Assembly (NCBI RefSeq): GCF_014648115.1
Contig: NZ_BMQM01000025.1
Coordinates: forward strand, 1 to 50,358
Direction: 5' to 3'
DNA length: 50,358 nt
Source: Deinococcus seoulensis
GTDB taxonomy: Bacteria; Deinococcota; Deinococci; Deinococcales; Deinococcaceae
This document shows, in pieces, positions 33,107 through 41,682 of this stretch. The translations under genes and the position numbers were made by a program. Positions within the stretch are counted from its first letter, which is position 1, and each line of letters starts with the position of its first letter. The notes under the pieces were generated by a model. That model had not been told where the DNA came from, did no database searches, and worked only from the letters and a program-made list of their open reading frames with translations.

Positions 33107-33540
33107 CCAACGCCAGACACCTGCTGTACCTGGATACGTCGGCCATGATGAGGCTCTACACCGATGAACCGAAGCGCGATGACGTACTAACTGAGCAGGC
33201 AGCCGCCGGCGGAGTGATCGCCCATAGCATCACGTACGTGGAAATGCGGGCCGCGTTGGCCAGCAGGCGTGCACGCAAGTTGATGAGCGGAGCCGCCTAC
33301 ACGCAGGCGCTCAGGGCCTTTGAAAGAGACTGGGCAGCGGTCGCCAACATAGCCGTGAACGAGGATCTCCTCAAGCAGGCTGGGGATCTCGCCGAACGAC
33401 ACCAGCTCCGGGCTTATGACGCGGTCCACCTGGCGGCGGCAGTGAAGATTGCACCACTAGGGATTCGATTCATGACGTTCGATCAAAAGCTTCAAGATGT
33501 GGCAGATGCAATGTTGCCAGGGAAGGTATGGCGTGGCTGA
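33103..33540 (+). CDS. VapC-like PIN-domain toxin
   Basis: 145 residues from GTG 33103, overlapping the antitoxin stop. PIN-domain acidic residues are in place: Asp in YLDTSAMMRLY, Glu in ITYVEMRAAL, Asp in RAYDAVHLAAA and Asp in FMTFDQKL. These coordinate metal for ribonuclease action, usually on tRNA or rRNA. With the HTH antitoxin it forms an addiction module that stabilises the replicon. Its 3' end overlaps the start of the replication gene by eight bases, placing addiction and replication in one transcript. Confidence 0.88.
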   Translation: MTNARHLLYLDTSAMMRLYTDEPKRDDVLTEQAAAGGVIAHSITYVEMRAALASRRARKLMSGAAYTQALRAFERDWAAVANIAVNEDLLKQAGDLAERHQLRAYDAVHLAAAVKIAPLGIRFMTFDQKLQDVADAMLPGKVWRG

Positions 33541-35377
33541 GAGGCAAGAACCACACGCAACCAGAATTGGACCTATCACGCTCTTCACCGAAGCAGCGCC
33601 GCCCCTTCCAAGTATTCAAGTACAAGCACAGGTGGTTGCTGATTTCTTCTTGGCCATTGAGATTCATGGTGGATATAGAGGCGAGAAACTTAATGCGTTT
33701 TTAGAACCACTACGTCAACTTCGAGCCGGTAACATTGACGCGGTTTACAAACAATACTCGTCACACGAAGTCGAAATTGCAAAATCGAAACCCGAGTTTA
33801 AGGAGGGCCGAGAAGCTCATATCATATATGACGAGTACTCGATAGAATTTCGCCAATTACCAGTGGAAAAGCAACTGGAAAAACATTTCCTTAATGCTCG
33901 CGCACAAATGTGGGGAATGGAAAATAGCATACCAGTTCTCTGGTCCGAATGGAACAATTATAGGAAAAGCGTAAAAGTTTCACAGAAAAGAATGTTGCCC
34001 AAATTATTGATTGAACCTAAAAATAAGCGTAGATCAGCAGGTCTTCATGGCAGCTTACTTTCTTGGACTGCCGTAAATTTGCCTGAGCGCACTTCCATCG
34101 AAATCAGCAGCTTAGCTAGCACCCTCTTGAAGGAAATGTTCCTTTCCGACAGGATTGCATTACCTGCACATCATCATCTTCCTGTGCAGCTTCCTGAACG
34201 CATTCCACTTTGGGCCTGGCAGGATGGCTTGCGTACTATGATTCCCTACTGGTGGGAATTGAAAGAATCATCAGAATCAGGAAGAGAACAGCATGATGAG
34301 GCTACCGACTACCCAGCACACCTACGGAGAATGTTGTCGGCCCCGCCCTACGCCCTGATTGACCGTGCAAGCCGTGACGGTCGAAACTGGAAATACAACC
34401 CTTTGGAGGAGGTATTCCCTTACTTCGAGGACGGTCGAACAGCGGGTATCCGACTGACTTACGAGACGCTGAACTTTCGTGGCCAGGATGTGCAGGTAGC
34501 CGCGAAAGCCGCTGTGGAACAGGTTAACCGGTTGGATGATCGAACCGCCGACGTCTGGCGTGTGATTCTCTGGAAAGCGGCCGAGAAAGGTGTCGGCAAT
34601 ACCAACGTCTATACGCGTATCCACATCGACACGCGTGAGGTTGCGCAGTTGCTGGGCTACAAAAAACACCACAAAGGGGGTATGAAGCCAGAGCACCTGC
34701 TCGAAGTTCATAACGCCCTGGAACACCTCGAACGCATGAAGATCTACCTGACACCTGACGTCAAGGGCACCCTTGAGCAGGACGCGGGTCAGACGAAAGG
34801 TAAACGGAAGTCCAAACAGTTGGTCAAAGCCCGCGAGGAGAAGGTCATCTCCGTGATGGCCCGCGAAATTGACCGTAACTTACTGGGTCAGGAGTGCCAT
34901 ATGGTCTGGGAGCTGGCTCTTGGCGACTGGGCACGTTTCTTCCCTCGGAGTTACTCCCCCATGTTTAAGGCACTGGTCGAGCTTCCCAACCGCAGTGGGG
35001 TCCACCGTTGGGCCAAACGCATTGGGACGGAGCTGGTGCTGCTCTACCGGCAGGATGCACGTGGACCTGCAGTCAAGCGTCTGAAGTGGAGCACCATTCT
35101 CGATCGCGCCGGGCTGATGCGCGAAATCGAGGAGCTCAGACGCTCCCCCAACCGCAGTCGGATCACGAAGTATGCAGAAGGCGCGATGGACGCCTTGAAA
35201 GAGATTGGTGTGGTTCAGGATTGGCGTATTGACCCGGATGCTCTGGCTCGTATCAATGACGGCCTGGGTAAGCCTGGAAATTTCGAAACGTGGCTGGACG
35301 CCATGGTTGAAATCACAGCGCCGCAGGAAGTTCTCGGAATCCTCGACACCATCACCGCTCCGAAGAAGAAGGCCTAA
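33533..35377 (+). CDS. Probable replication initiator of the second replicon (chimeric composition)
   Basis: 614 residues from GTG 33533, with AGGGAAGG ahead; it overlaps the toxin gene. From about residue 265 (YPAHLRRMLSAPPYALIDRA) the protein is GC-typical, with winged-helix-like blocks (DDRTADVWRVILWKAAEKGV, IDTREVAQLLGYKKHHKGGM, NALEHLERMKIYLTPDVKGT) like plasmid initiators. The first 265 residues are encoded by distinctly AT-rich DNA and have no recognised domain. The gene is followed at once by three iterons and an AT-rich stretch, then by a primase-helicase gene. The initiator role is inferred mainly from this setting; no family name is certain. Confidence 0.6.
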   Translation: MAERQEPHATRIGPITLFTEAAPPLPSIQVQAQVVADFFLAIEIHGGYRGEKLNAFLEPLRQLRAGNIDAVYKQYSSHEVEIAKSKPEFKEGREAHIIYDEYSIEFRQLPVEKQLEKHFLNARAQMWGMENSIPVLWSEWNNYRKSVKVSQKRMLPKLLIEPKNKRRSAGLHGSLLSWTAVNLPERTSIEISSLASTLLKEMFLSDRIALPAHHHLPVQLPERIPLWAWQDGLRTMIPYWWELKESSESGREQHDEATDYPAHLRRMLSAPPYALIDRASRDGRNWKYNPLEEVFPYFEDGRTAGIRLTYETLNFRGQDVQVAAKAAVEQVNRLDDRTADVWRVILWKAAEKGVGNTNVYTRIHIDTREVAQLLGYKKHHKGGMKPEHLLEVHNALEHLERMKIYLTPDVKGTLEQDAGQTKGKRKSKQLVKAREEKVISVMAREIDRNLLGQECHMVWELALGDWARFFPRSYSPMFKALVELPNRSGVHRWAKRIGTELVLLYRQDARGPAVKRLKWSTILDRAGLMREIEELRRSPNRSRITKYAEGAMDALKEIGVVQDWRIDPDALARINDGLGKPGNFETWLDAMVEITAPQEVLGILDTITAPKKKA

Positions 35378-35446
35378 CACCCCCCTCCAGGTGAATCACT
35401 CCCCCCCCTCCAGGTGAATCACTCCCCCCCCTCCAGGTGAATCACT
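35378..35446 (+). repeat. Three 23-bp iterons (origin 2)
   Basis: Three exact head-to-tail copies with 23-base period; the shared core CTCCAGGTGAATCACT starts at 35385, 35408 and 35431, each preceded by a C run. The core holds the small palindrome GTGA-A-TCAC. They follow the stop of the probable initiator by a few bases. Their period of about two helical turns and their place next to AT-rich DNA fit initiator-binding iterons. Confidence 0.8.
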
Positions 35447-35649
35447 CCTCTTTTTTTTCACTGTCTCAGACGACGAATTCAGCTTCTTTTTTTTCCTAAC
35501 TAGATTTAACTAAATCTAACCGGGCAAGCTGCCCCGCAGTAGCGGGCAGCTGCTTGAAACAATAAAAAGCAGATCCGCAGTGCTTCACCCTGGCAGGCTT
35601 CACTGCGGACACTCACCCCCTGCCCTATAGGGCAGAAAGCGAGGACATT
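35447..35649. other. AT-rich and hairpin-rich origin segment
   Basis: After the iterons come two T8 tracts, then the perfect palindrome TAGATTTA-AC-TAAATCTA near 35501-35518, then a GC hairpin (AGCTGCCCCGC against GCGGGCAGCT) and a wider stem CCGCAGTG...CACTGCGG at about 35574-35607. This order (iterons, AT-rich DNA, hairpins) fits an unwinding and primer-loading site just ahead of the primase-helicase gene. GAGGA at 35641 is that gene's ribosome site. Confidence 0.5.
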
Positions 35650-38010
35650 TTGACAGGACCGGTTACACGCCGTACGAACACACTTCACCAGGCAGGTCTC
35701 GAGGCGATCGCTCGTGGTTGGAGTGTGCTGCCCGTGCAGGTGGAAGGCGAGTGGGCCAAGAGACCTGCGTACGTGCTGGTTGAGACTGGCCACAAAGAAG
35801 AACGTGATGGTAAAAGCGTCCCTGCCTGGAAAGGTCTTCAGATCGTCCCACCCACGGAGAAGGATCTTGCCATCTGGTTCGCGAAAAAAGCAGGTAAAGG
35901 GCTGGCTGTCGTTACTGGCGCTGTGTCAAGTCTGATCATCTTGGATTTCGATGGGCCAGACGGTGAAAAACTGCGTCAGCAACTGGGTTTACCTGTACAC
36001 GTCCGCACTGGGAGTGGTGGGAGCCACGTTTATTTCGAGCATCCAGGTTGGCCAGTCGCCACGCTGAACAGCAAGGCGAAGCACGAACTTGGCCAGCGCT
36101 GGACCGGCCTCGACATCCGTGGTGACGGCGGCTATGCCATCATCCCTCCCAGCGTCAATCCCAGTGGACCGTACACATGGGAAAGTGCACCCGGCGATGT
36201 CCTGCCACTGAGCCGTCTCCCAGACGATCTCCGCGCGTTCCTCGGCCTGCTGGAACCTCCGAAACGGCCTGAGCCGCGCCCGGCCGCGACGGTCACGTCC
36301 TACCAGGGCAGCCGTCAGGATGGTCAGGGGCGGCCTCCTGGTGAACTGCTCGTTGGTCGCGCCCTCGACCGGGTGAATAGCGGCGAGGGACGGAACAACG
36401 CCGGCATGTGGCTGGCCACGCAACTGCGCGACAACGGATACAGCCGCGGGGAAGCGCAGGCCGTCATGCGGGATTACGCCGCGCAGGTTCCTGTGCAGGA
36501 CGCGCATGGACGCCACGATCCGTACAGTGAGAGCGAAGCGGCTGCCACGCTGGCCAGCGCCTACAGTCGACCCTCACGGGAACCCTGGGAGGATCGCCGG
36601 ACCCTAAGCACATCCACTCCAGCCGCAAACAGAGGGGACGTGCGTGACGTGACGTTGCCTGACACGTTCGACGTGGCCGGACCGGTTCCGGTTGAACCCA
36701 TCGGTGAAACCGGCACAGGCCCAGTCATCCTGACTGGGGACAATGCCTTCCAGCAGGTGGCAGCTGCACTTCAGGTCCGGAACGTCGACGGCGTCGTGGC
36801 CCGGCGGGCTCTCTCTGCTGAGGAAGTTCAACGGCTCGTGGCCGATCGCCGCGCTCTGTTCGTCCTGAATCCCAGCGGCGCGCAGGAGCGGGCGTTCGAT
36901 GCTGCCGGGGTTGAGTGGTACCCGCTGCAAGACCTCCAGATCAGGCAGAACCCTGAGACTCTGAACCAGGCGCTCACCGAGGCCATGACTACCGCCTGGG
37001 AGGCCAGTCTTCAGGGCAGTGTGCCCTTCCTGGAGCGTGACCTGTTGGCGCTGGCGGACGCCCGACTGAACCGTGGTGGGCACACCTACCCCACTGGTCT
37101 TGCTGCATTCGACGAGGCAATCGGTGGGGGTTTTTACGACGGTCTGCACGTGCTGGGTGGCGTGACTGGCGGCGGGAAAACAGCCCTGGCCCTGGCGGTC
37201 GCACAGTTCAACGCCCAGGCGGGACGGCCCGTGCTGTACGTAACGTACGAGCAGAGCCGCTACGAGTTGTGGGGCCGCGTGATCAGTAGTAACACCGGTG
37301 TGCCTCTCCGGCAGTTGCGGACCGGTGGAACAGCGGACCGGCCTGTCAGTGGACAGCTGCGTACGAACGAGCGGTACCAGGAACTCACGCGTAGCGTGGC
37401 GCCACACTTCACGGTCATCGAGGGCGATGGCTTTGAAGGGGGAGCCTGGGGAACTGACCGCATTGCTGCCCAGGTGCGGCGCATGAAGGCCGCATATGGC
37501 GCCGCGCCGTTAGTGATCCTCGATTACCTCCAGCGGATGCCAAGCGGGAGTGATAAGGAGAAGCGCCATCAGATCGACGAGGTGGTGATGGGTCTGCAGG
37601 TGCGCCTCGGCCGTGAACTGAACACGCCGGTACTCCTGATCAGCAGCGTCGGGCGTGGGAAGTACGGCGAACTGGTCACCGCACCGCTCGAGGAGCGGCT
37701 GGGTGTGTTCAAGGAATCTGGCGGCGTGGAGTACACCGCGTATACAGCCTCTCTGCTGTACCCGCTGGGCTCCACTCACATCCAGGCGCTGGGGCTCGAA
37801 GATCCACCGGCGACAGGTAGCAGCCGCGCCGCGCTCAAAGGTCTGTGGAAGTACCTCGTGCTTGACTTAGCGAAGAACCGCGAGGGCGAAGCGCCCCGGC
37901 AGTGGGTTGTGCGCTGGTACCCCGCTACTGGAAAGTTCGAGTTGATTCAGTCGATTGATCCCGAACAACTGAACGATTTGCCCCCTTCAAGCGGGCGGCG
38001 CAGCAGGTAG
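35650..38010 (+). CDS. Primase-polymerase / DnaB-like helicase fusion
   Basis: 786 residues from TTG 35650 behind GAGGA. Residues 1-200 are a bifunctional primase/polymerase domain: ARGWSVLPV, SLIILDFDGPDGEKL with the metal-binding Asp-x-Asp, VRTGSGGSHVYFEHPG and LDIRGDGGYAIIPPSVNPSG. A linker and helical region follow, with GEGRNNAGMWLATQLRDNGY. The C-terminal half is a RecA-like DnaB-type ATPase: Walker A GGVTGGGKTALALAVAQ, YVTYEQSRYELWGRVIS and Walker B PLVILDYLQRM, then a sensor-type LLISSVGRGKY. It can prime and unwind at origin 2, freeing this replicon from host DnaB/DnaG. No truncation is seen. Confidence 0.88.
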   Translation: MTGPVTRRTNTLHQAGLEAIARGWSVLPVQVEGEWAKRPAYVLVETGHKEERDGKSVPAWKGLQIVPPTEKDLAIWFAKKAGKGLAVVTGAVSSLIILDFDGPDGEKLRQQLGLPVHVRTGSGGSHVYFEHPGWPVATLNSKAKHELGQRWTGLDIRGDGGYAIIPPSVNPSGPYTWESAPGDVLPLSRLPDDLRAFLGLLEPPKRPEPRPAATVTSYQGSRQDGQGRPPGELLVGRALDRVNSGEGRNNAGMWLATQLRDNGYSRGEAQAVMRDYAAQVPVQDAHGRHDPYSESEAAATLASAYSRPSREPWEDRRTLSTSTPAANRGDVRDVTLPDTFDVAGPVPVEPIGETGTGPVILTGDNAFQQVAAALQVRNVDGVVARRALSAEEVQRLVADRRALFVLNPSGAQERAFDAAGVEWYPLQDLQIRQNPETLNQALTEAMTTAWEASLQGSVPFLERDLLALADARLNRGGHTYPTGLAAFDEAIGGGFYDGLHVLGGVTGGGKTALALAVAQFNAQAGRPVLYVTYEQSRYELWGRVISSNTGVPLRQLRTGGTADRPVSGQLRTNERYQELTRSVAPHFTVIEGDGFEGGAWGTDRIAAQVRRMKAAYGAAPLVILDYLQRMPSGSDKEKRHQIDEVVMGLQVRLGRELNTPVLLISSVGRGKYGELVTAPLEERLGVFKESGGVEYTAYTASLLYPLGSTHIQALGLEDPPATGSSRAALKGLWKYLVLDLAKNREGEAPRQWVVRWYPATGKFELIQSIDPEQLNDLPPSSGRRSR

Positions 38011-38013
38011 AAC

Positions 38014-38054
38014 GACGCGTCCGGGCTTCCAGGTGGGCCTGGACGCGTCTTTTT
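38014..38054 (+). terminator. Intrinsic terminator after the primase-helicase gene
   Basis: GACGCGTCC (38014-38022) pairs with GGACGCGTC (38041-38049), extended by a GGC/GCC inner stem, and is followed by five T residues. It ends the toxin-antitoxin/initiator/primase transcript. Confidence 0.85.
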
Positions 38055-38098
38055 GCAGGTGTGCCAGCCTGTAGCGGCATCCGGTTCGCCATGCAGGC

Positions 38099-38404
38099 AT
38101 GACTCCCAGACTGCCCCCGCGCCCACCCGCCCTGGCGCATCAGCCTCCGTCTGCACCGTCGGGTCGCTCCTCCTACCTGATGGGATCGCCTGGGCAGTGC
38201 TGTATGCCCGCACGCTGGAGATTCCCAGGCACACCGCCACGCACGGCCGGTTCCGGTCTCTCCTTTCCCTTTGGTGTCCGGACCGTATGGGGACTGGCCC
38301 TCAACCAGGCTCGGGACCGCGGTCTGCTCGAACTCACGCCCGCCGGCCGTCAGCACATAGAACACGTTCTCGCTCAACTCACCTCAGGAGGAACCCCATC
38401 ATGA
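38099..38404 (+). CDS. Doubtful small frame, C-terminal part likely coding
   Basis: 101 codons from ATG 38099. The first 55 look like non-coding Pro/Arg text, but the end (VWGLALNQARDRGLLELTPA, GRQHIEHVLAQL) has good codon bias and the look of a winged-helix tail, and its stop overlaps the ATG of the next gene (ATGA). A neighbouring frame (LLLPDGIAWAVLYARTLEIP, about 38160-38230) also looks coding, so this may be a frameshifted gene whose two halves lie in different frames. Confidence 0.35.
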   Translation: MTPRLPPRPPALAHQPPSAPSGRSSYLMGSPGQCCMPARWRFPGTPPRTAGSGLSFPFGVRTVWGLALNQARDRGLLELTPAGRQHIEHVLAQLTSGGTPS

Positions 38405-38850
38405 CCAAGCTCTCCAGTACTTATTTCGAAATTACTGACCTCATCGATCATCTGCTCACGGACACCAGTAATCTCACGACTGAGAAGGTTTCCGAGCTGG
38501 AGCAGATACATGCGGAGATCACCCGACTTGACCAGGGCGGCGCCCCCACCCAGTACTCCCAGGAAGCTCTAGCCACTGGACTCCGGTATGTGCGATACCA
38601 GACTGCCGACGGTAAACCCCAGCCCATCGAGGTCGCAGACGAAGAGCTCCAAGATGCGTGGGAATACTTTCACAAACTTGCGTTCGGGTCGACGATCTGC
38701 GCTGCTCATCCCGGCGTCGAACGCCTCATCTCGAACCTCGTGTCGGGTGTTCTCCCCCGCAACGCACACGAATTGAAACTGCTTCTCGAACTCCGCGTAA
38801 CGCACTCCCGCCTCGGCACAAACCTCGGGTCATCCACGCTCCCGAACTGA
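38401..38850 (+). CDS. Hypothetical acidic protein
   Basis: 149 residues from ATG 38401 with AGGAGG nine bases ahead, and overlapping the preceding frame's stop. Helical, with VSELEQIHAEITRLDQGG and the later DEELQDAWEYFHKLAFGST. No membrane segment or known motif. It sits between the origin 2 operon and a membrane-protein gene; composition is intermediate. Confidence 0.65.
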   Translation: MTKLSSTYFEITDLIDHLLTDTSNLTTEKVSELEQIHAEITRLDQGGAPTQYSQEALATGLRYVRYQTADGKPQPIEVADEELQDAWEYFHKLAFGSTICAAHPGVERLISNLVSGVLPRNAHELKLLLELRVTHSRLGTNLGSSTLPN

Positions 38851-38880
38851 CCAACTTGAGCGTGTGCGTACTCGCATAAG

Positions 38881-39657
38881 GTGCCAGCATGCGGCATGAC
38901 GAAGTACCCTGGCACCCGCCCCACAAACGACGACGTGATCGCGGTACTGGGCATCCTGGACGGATACGTCGACCAGTTAGAAGCTGAGGACCCAGCAGAA
39001 CAGATGGCAAACCGGACATACCGCCGTTTGAACTGGGGGGTTGCGGCTCTACTCGTCAGTGACCTTCTTCTGACCTTCTGGCAAGCACTTTCGATCAACA
39101 AAGTCGTGCAGGCCATACCGTATTACGAGGCGTTGTACGCAGTGCTGCTCCTTCTCGCCATCTCCGTGAGCATCTTCGCCAACGTGCGAATGTATCGGTC
39201 ACAGGGTCATCTGCTGCGCGCGCTGCGAGAGCCGCGGCGTGCGCTACTCAACAACCTGAAAGAACGCCTTGCTATCGAAGACCAGAAGGTGACGGAACTT
39301 CTGACCCACACTCTGGCGACGCTGATGTTCACGCGCTCCCGTCTCCTCCAGGCGAGCGACACGCACAAAGAACGATCGGAGGCAACGTTCGGCGCAGCCG
39401 GCAGACTCGGACTCTTCCCCAGCGTCCTCGCCGCCGGCGCCGCACTCATCCCACTCGTCAAAGGCGGCCCCCTCTGGGCACAAGCCCTCGCCATCGTCGT
39501 TACCATCCTGATCGTGCTGAACCAGAACACGGCCACAACCCTACACATGGGACTCGCGGACACCAAGCTCATGCTCGGACTCCTCGACCGCGCCATCGCT
39601 ATCAAAGAAGAAGACCGCACCACCACCAGCCCGCAGCCCACCCCCGCCCACGCGTGA
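38881..39657 (+). CDS. SLATT-like membrane protein, candidate defence effector
   Basis: 258 residues from GTG 38881, or 253 from ATG 38896. Two membrane helices lie at about 52-72 and 83-104 (LNWGVAALLVSDLLLTFW, YYEALYAVLLLLAISVSIFA), then a charged helical stretch that may be a coiled coil (LREPRRALLNNLKERLAIED), then two hydrophobic segments at about 176-215 (LFPSVLAAGAALIPLV, ALAIVVTILIVLN). The pair of helices followed by a cytosolic helix is the layout of SLATT-type proteins, thought to act as pore-forming effectors in nucleotide-sensing defence. No partner enzyme is adjacent. The call is structural only. Confidence 0.5.
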   Translation: MPACGMTKYPGTRPTNDDVIAVLGILDGYVDQLEAEDPAEQMANRTYRRLNWGVAALLVSDLLLTFWQALSINKVVQAIPYYEALYAVLLLLAISVSIFANVRMYRSQGHLLRALREPRRALLNNLKERLAIEDQKVTELLTHTLATLMFTRSRLLQASDTHKERSEATFGAAGRLGLFPSVLAAGAALIPLVKGGPLWAQALAIVVTILIVLNQNTATTLHMGLADTKLMLGLLDRAIAIKEEDRTTTSPQPTPAHA

Positions 39658-39771
39658 AGATGAAAAGAACGGAGCCGCCTACGGTAAGATTTAGGTCTTT
39701 GCTTCGATGCCAACGCTTGGTAGCAAATTATTTTGACTAATCAATAAATCTAAATGCTAAACTAGGGAAAG

Positions 39772-41682
39772 TTACTCGAAAAGTATGGATTTCGCGCTAA
39801 AAACTACTGAAGGTGAAAAAATACTATTGGTGATAAATGGCTTACTATCAGGTAGGAGTCGATCTCTTTCGCTGTGTGATTTAATTAATTGCCGTACTAT
39901 TTTATTTAAATGGCGTGCGAATTCTTCAGAATACCCTGTTTCTAAGATGTCCTTGATAACTTGCCGTGTATATGAAGGGCCATGAATAACAAATGCATGC
40001 TCCAGTAAACTATAAGTAATCACCTGAATTGATGCTTGATCGTCTGCCTCGCTGCCGAACCCCTTCTCAAGCATGGCGGAAATCGCTGCTCGGAACGTCA
40101 AACGACCGTGACCCATAATCGCGCTGAACGCGTAATAGAACTCAGGTTCATTGAACGGTCGGGTGTCGGGCGTCGCATATGATCCCAGTGCATACCACGC
40201 TACTGGATGTGTGGCGTCTATATTAAAGATGTACGCGGCTGCTGCTTCGTATGAGGGTAGGTCAAGGTGTTCGCTGTGTGGAGGAAGTGTCGACAGATCT
40301 TGCTCCATCAAACCGAGCACGTCAACAAGCAAGGAAAGATACGTTTCAAGCAACATGACTTCTGGCGGCTTAGGCGTAAGTGTCTGCAGGTTGGAGGCAT
40401 GCATTCTCGCTTGGCGATATTGCCCCTGTCTTATTCGGGCCCAGCAAAGTAGGTATTCAGCTTCTGCATCATGCGGTGCTTCAGGTCGAGTCAAGGCCGT
40501 AATGCATATGTCGGGGTGCCCGGCGCGCAAAGCTGCGTGGCCAAGTTCCGTTAACGTACGACCGACAAATGTGAGATTCGGATCGTTAAGCTGAAAGGAT
40601 TCGAGGATCTCGCGCACTTGATCGTGATCTCCCGATGCTTGTGACAGCATCAATAAATTAAATCGAGTGAATTCACCAGGAGCATCCTCAAAGGCGCGTC
40701 GTCTCAACTGACTTAATGTCTCGCGTGCTGGAGCACGCAGGTTGAACCATCGCAACTGCGCAATAGCCATAAGATTAAAGGCGGCGGGCGAATCAAGTGC
40801 CTGGTCTTCCAATATCGCTAACACAGGTCCAAAATCGAATTCTGGGCGAAACAGAGCGTCAATACGGCGGAAATCTGCTTGATCTGCGTACTCATCTTGC
40901 AAGAATAGGGCATACAGTGCTAGGGAATAAGAAGCGGCAGTGATCTGCGTAAGGGTGTGTAGACCGACGAGCATTTCGACGAAAGCGGCCTCGAAGCCCC
41001 GCGTGAGCGGTACTGAAAGGCGACGTACGCCCGGGATATCTAGTGTCACGGCATCTTCATCTACGCGTACGATGATGGGAGAATCGTCGTCCAACCCAAC
41101 ACGGCCGGAGAAGGTGTGCTCAAGACGCTCAACGACCGCTTGGGCGTCAATACAGGCACGTACATTCCCCTCTACGCGAATAGCAAGTATTCCTGACGCT
41201 CGTGATTGCACAATGTTCTGAATTGCACGAGCAGAACGCTTGAATTCACCTTGTGTCCTATCGTTCAGTAGATCATGATCATCAAAGGTCAGCTTGTGGC
41301 GTGTTTGAGTACGTTCGAAGCTCTGGAGTCCGAGTATCCATGCGTATAACAAGCGATTTGAGGTAACAGTGTATTTTGTAACGAGAACTGGTACGTTGAG
41401 ATTCGCATAGTAGTTTGCTGTCGCATCCTCGAAGTATTTGACCGGTTGAGCGGCAGGCTCGTTATGAGAGCTCTTGCTTTGGACAAAGAAGACAAAAGCG
41501 TCCGCAAATTCGTCGGTAAATGTTTCTATTTTTGCATCGAGGCCGTAATCTTGTGTAACACTTTCGAAAGCCCAGCCAAGGCCAGTAAAGAAATCTGATA
41601 AGGCAATCATACCGCGATCGCCCGTGACGTGTTGGGAAGGCCTTCTAGGCATGGGAATCTGTCTCTTTCCGTTTTTTGACAT
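39772..41682 (-). CDS. DUF4365-TPR protein, candidate defence protein
   Basis: 636 residues. The N terminus (15-150) is a DUF4365 domain of the PD-(D/E)xK type: GDRGMIALSDFFTGLGWAFE, then TQDYGLDAKIE with Asp49 and FVQSKS with Gln68-x-Lys70, the DxD/QxK active-site layout. Residues from about 260 to 560 are TPR-like helical repeats (FNLMAIAQLRWFNLRAPARE, LTELGHAALRAGHPDICITA, YLLCWARIRQGQYRQARMHA). DUF4365 proteins occur in defence islands and are thought to be nucleases. It lies alone in an AT-rich island next to the SLATT-like gene but is convergent with it. Catalytic residues look intact. Confidence 0.7.
   Translation of the reverse strand: MSKNGKRQIPMPRRPSQHVTGDRGMIALSDFFTGLGWAFESVTQDYGLDAKIETFTDEFADAFVFFVQSKSSHNEPAAQPVKYFEDATANYYANLNVPVLVTKYTVTSNRLLYAWILGLQSFERTQTRHKLTFDDHDLLNDRTQGEFKRSARAIQNIVQSRASGILAIRVEGNVRACIDAQAVVERLEHTFSGRVGLDDDSPIIVRVDEDAVTLDIPGVRRLSVPLTRGFEAAFVEMLVGLHTLTQITAASYSLALYALFLQDEYADQADFRRIDALFRPEFDFGPVLAILEDQALDSPAAFNLMAIAQLRWFNLRAPARETLSQLRRRAFEDAPGEFTRFNLLMLSQASGDHDQVREILESFQLNDPNLTFVGRTLTELGHAALRAGHPDICITALTRPEAPHDAEAEYLLCWARIRQGQYRQARMHASNLQTLTPKPPEVMLLETYLSLLVDVLGLMEQDLSTLPPHSEHLDLPSYEAAAAYIFNIDATHPVAWYALGSYATPDTRPFNEPEFYYAFSAIMGHGRLTFRAAISAMLEKGFGSEADDQASIQVITYSLLEHAFVIHGPSYTRQVIKDILETGYSEEFARHLNKIVRQLIKSHSERDRLLPDSKPFITNSIFSPSVVFSAKSILFE

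Noticed and set aside
35378..35446. CRISPR-like or simple-sequence repeat
   Set aside because: Three exact 23-base direct repeats with no spacers, next to a replication gene and AT-rich DNA, are better explained as iterons.
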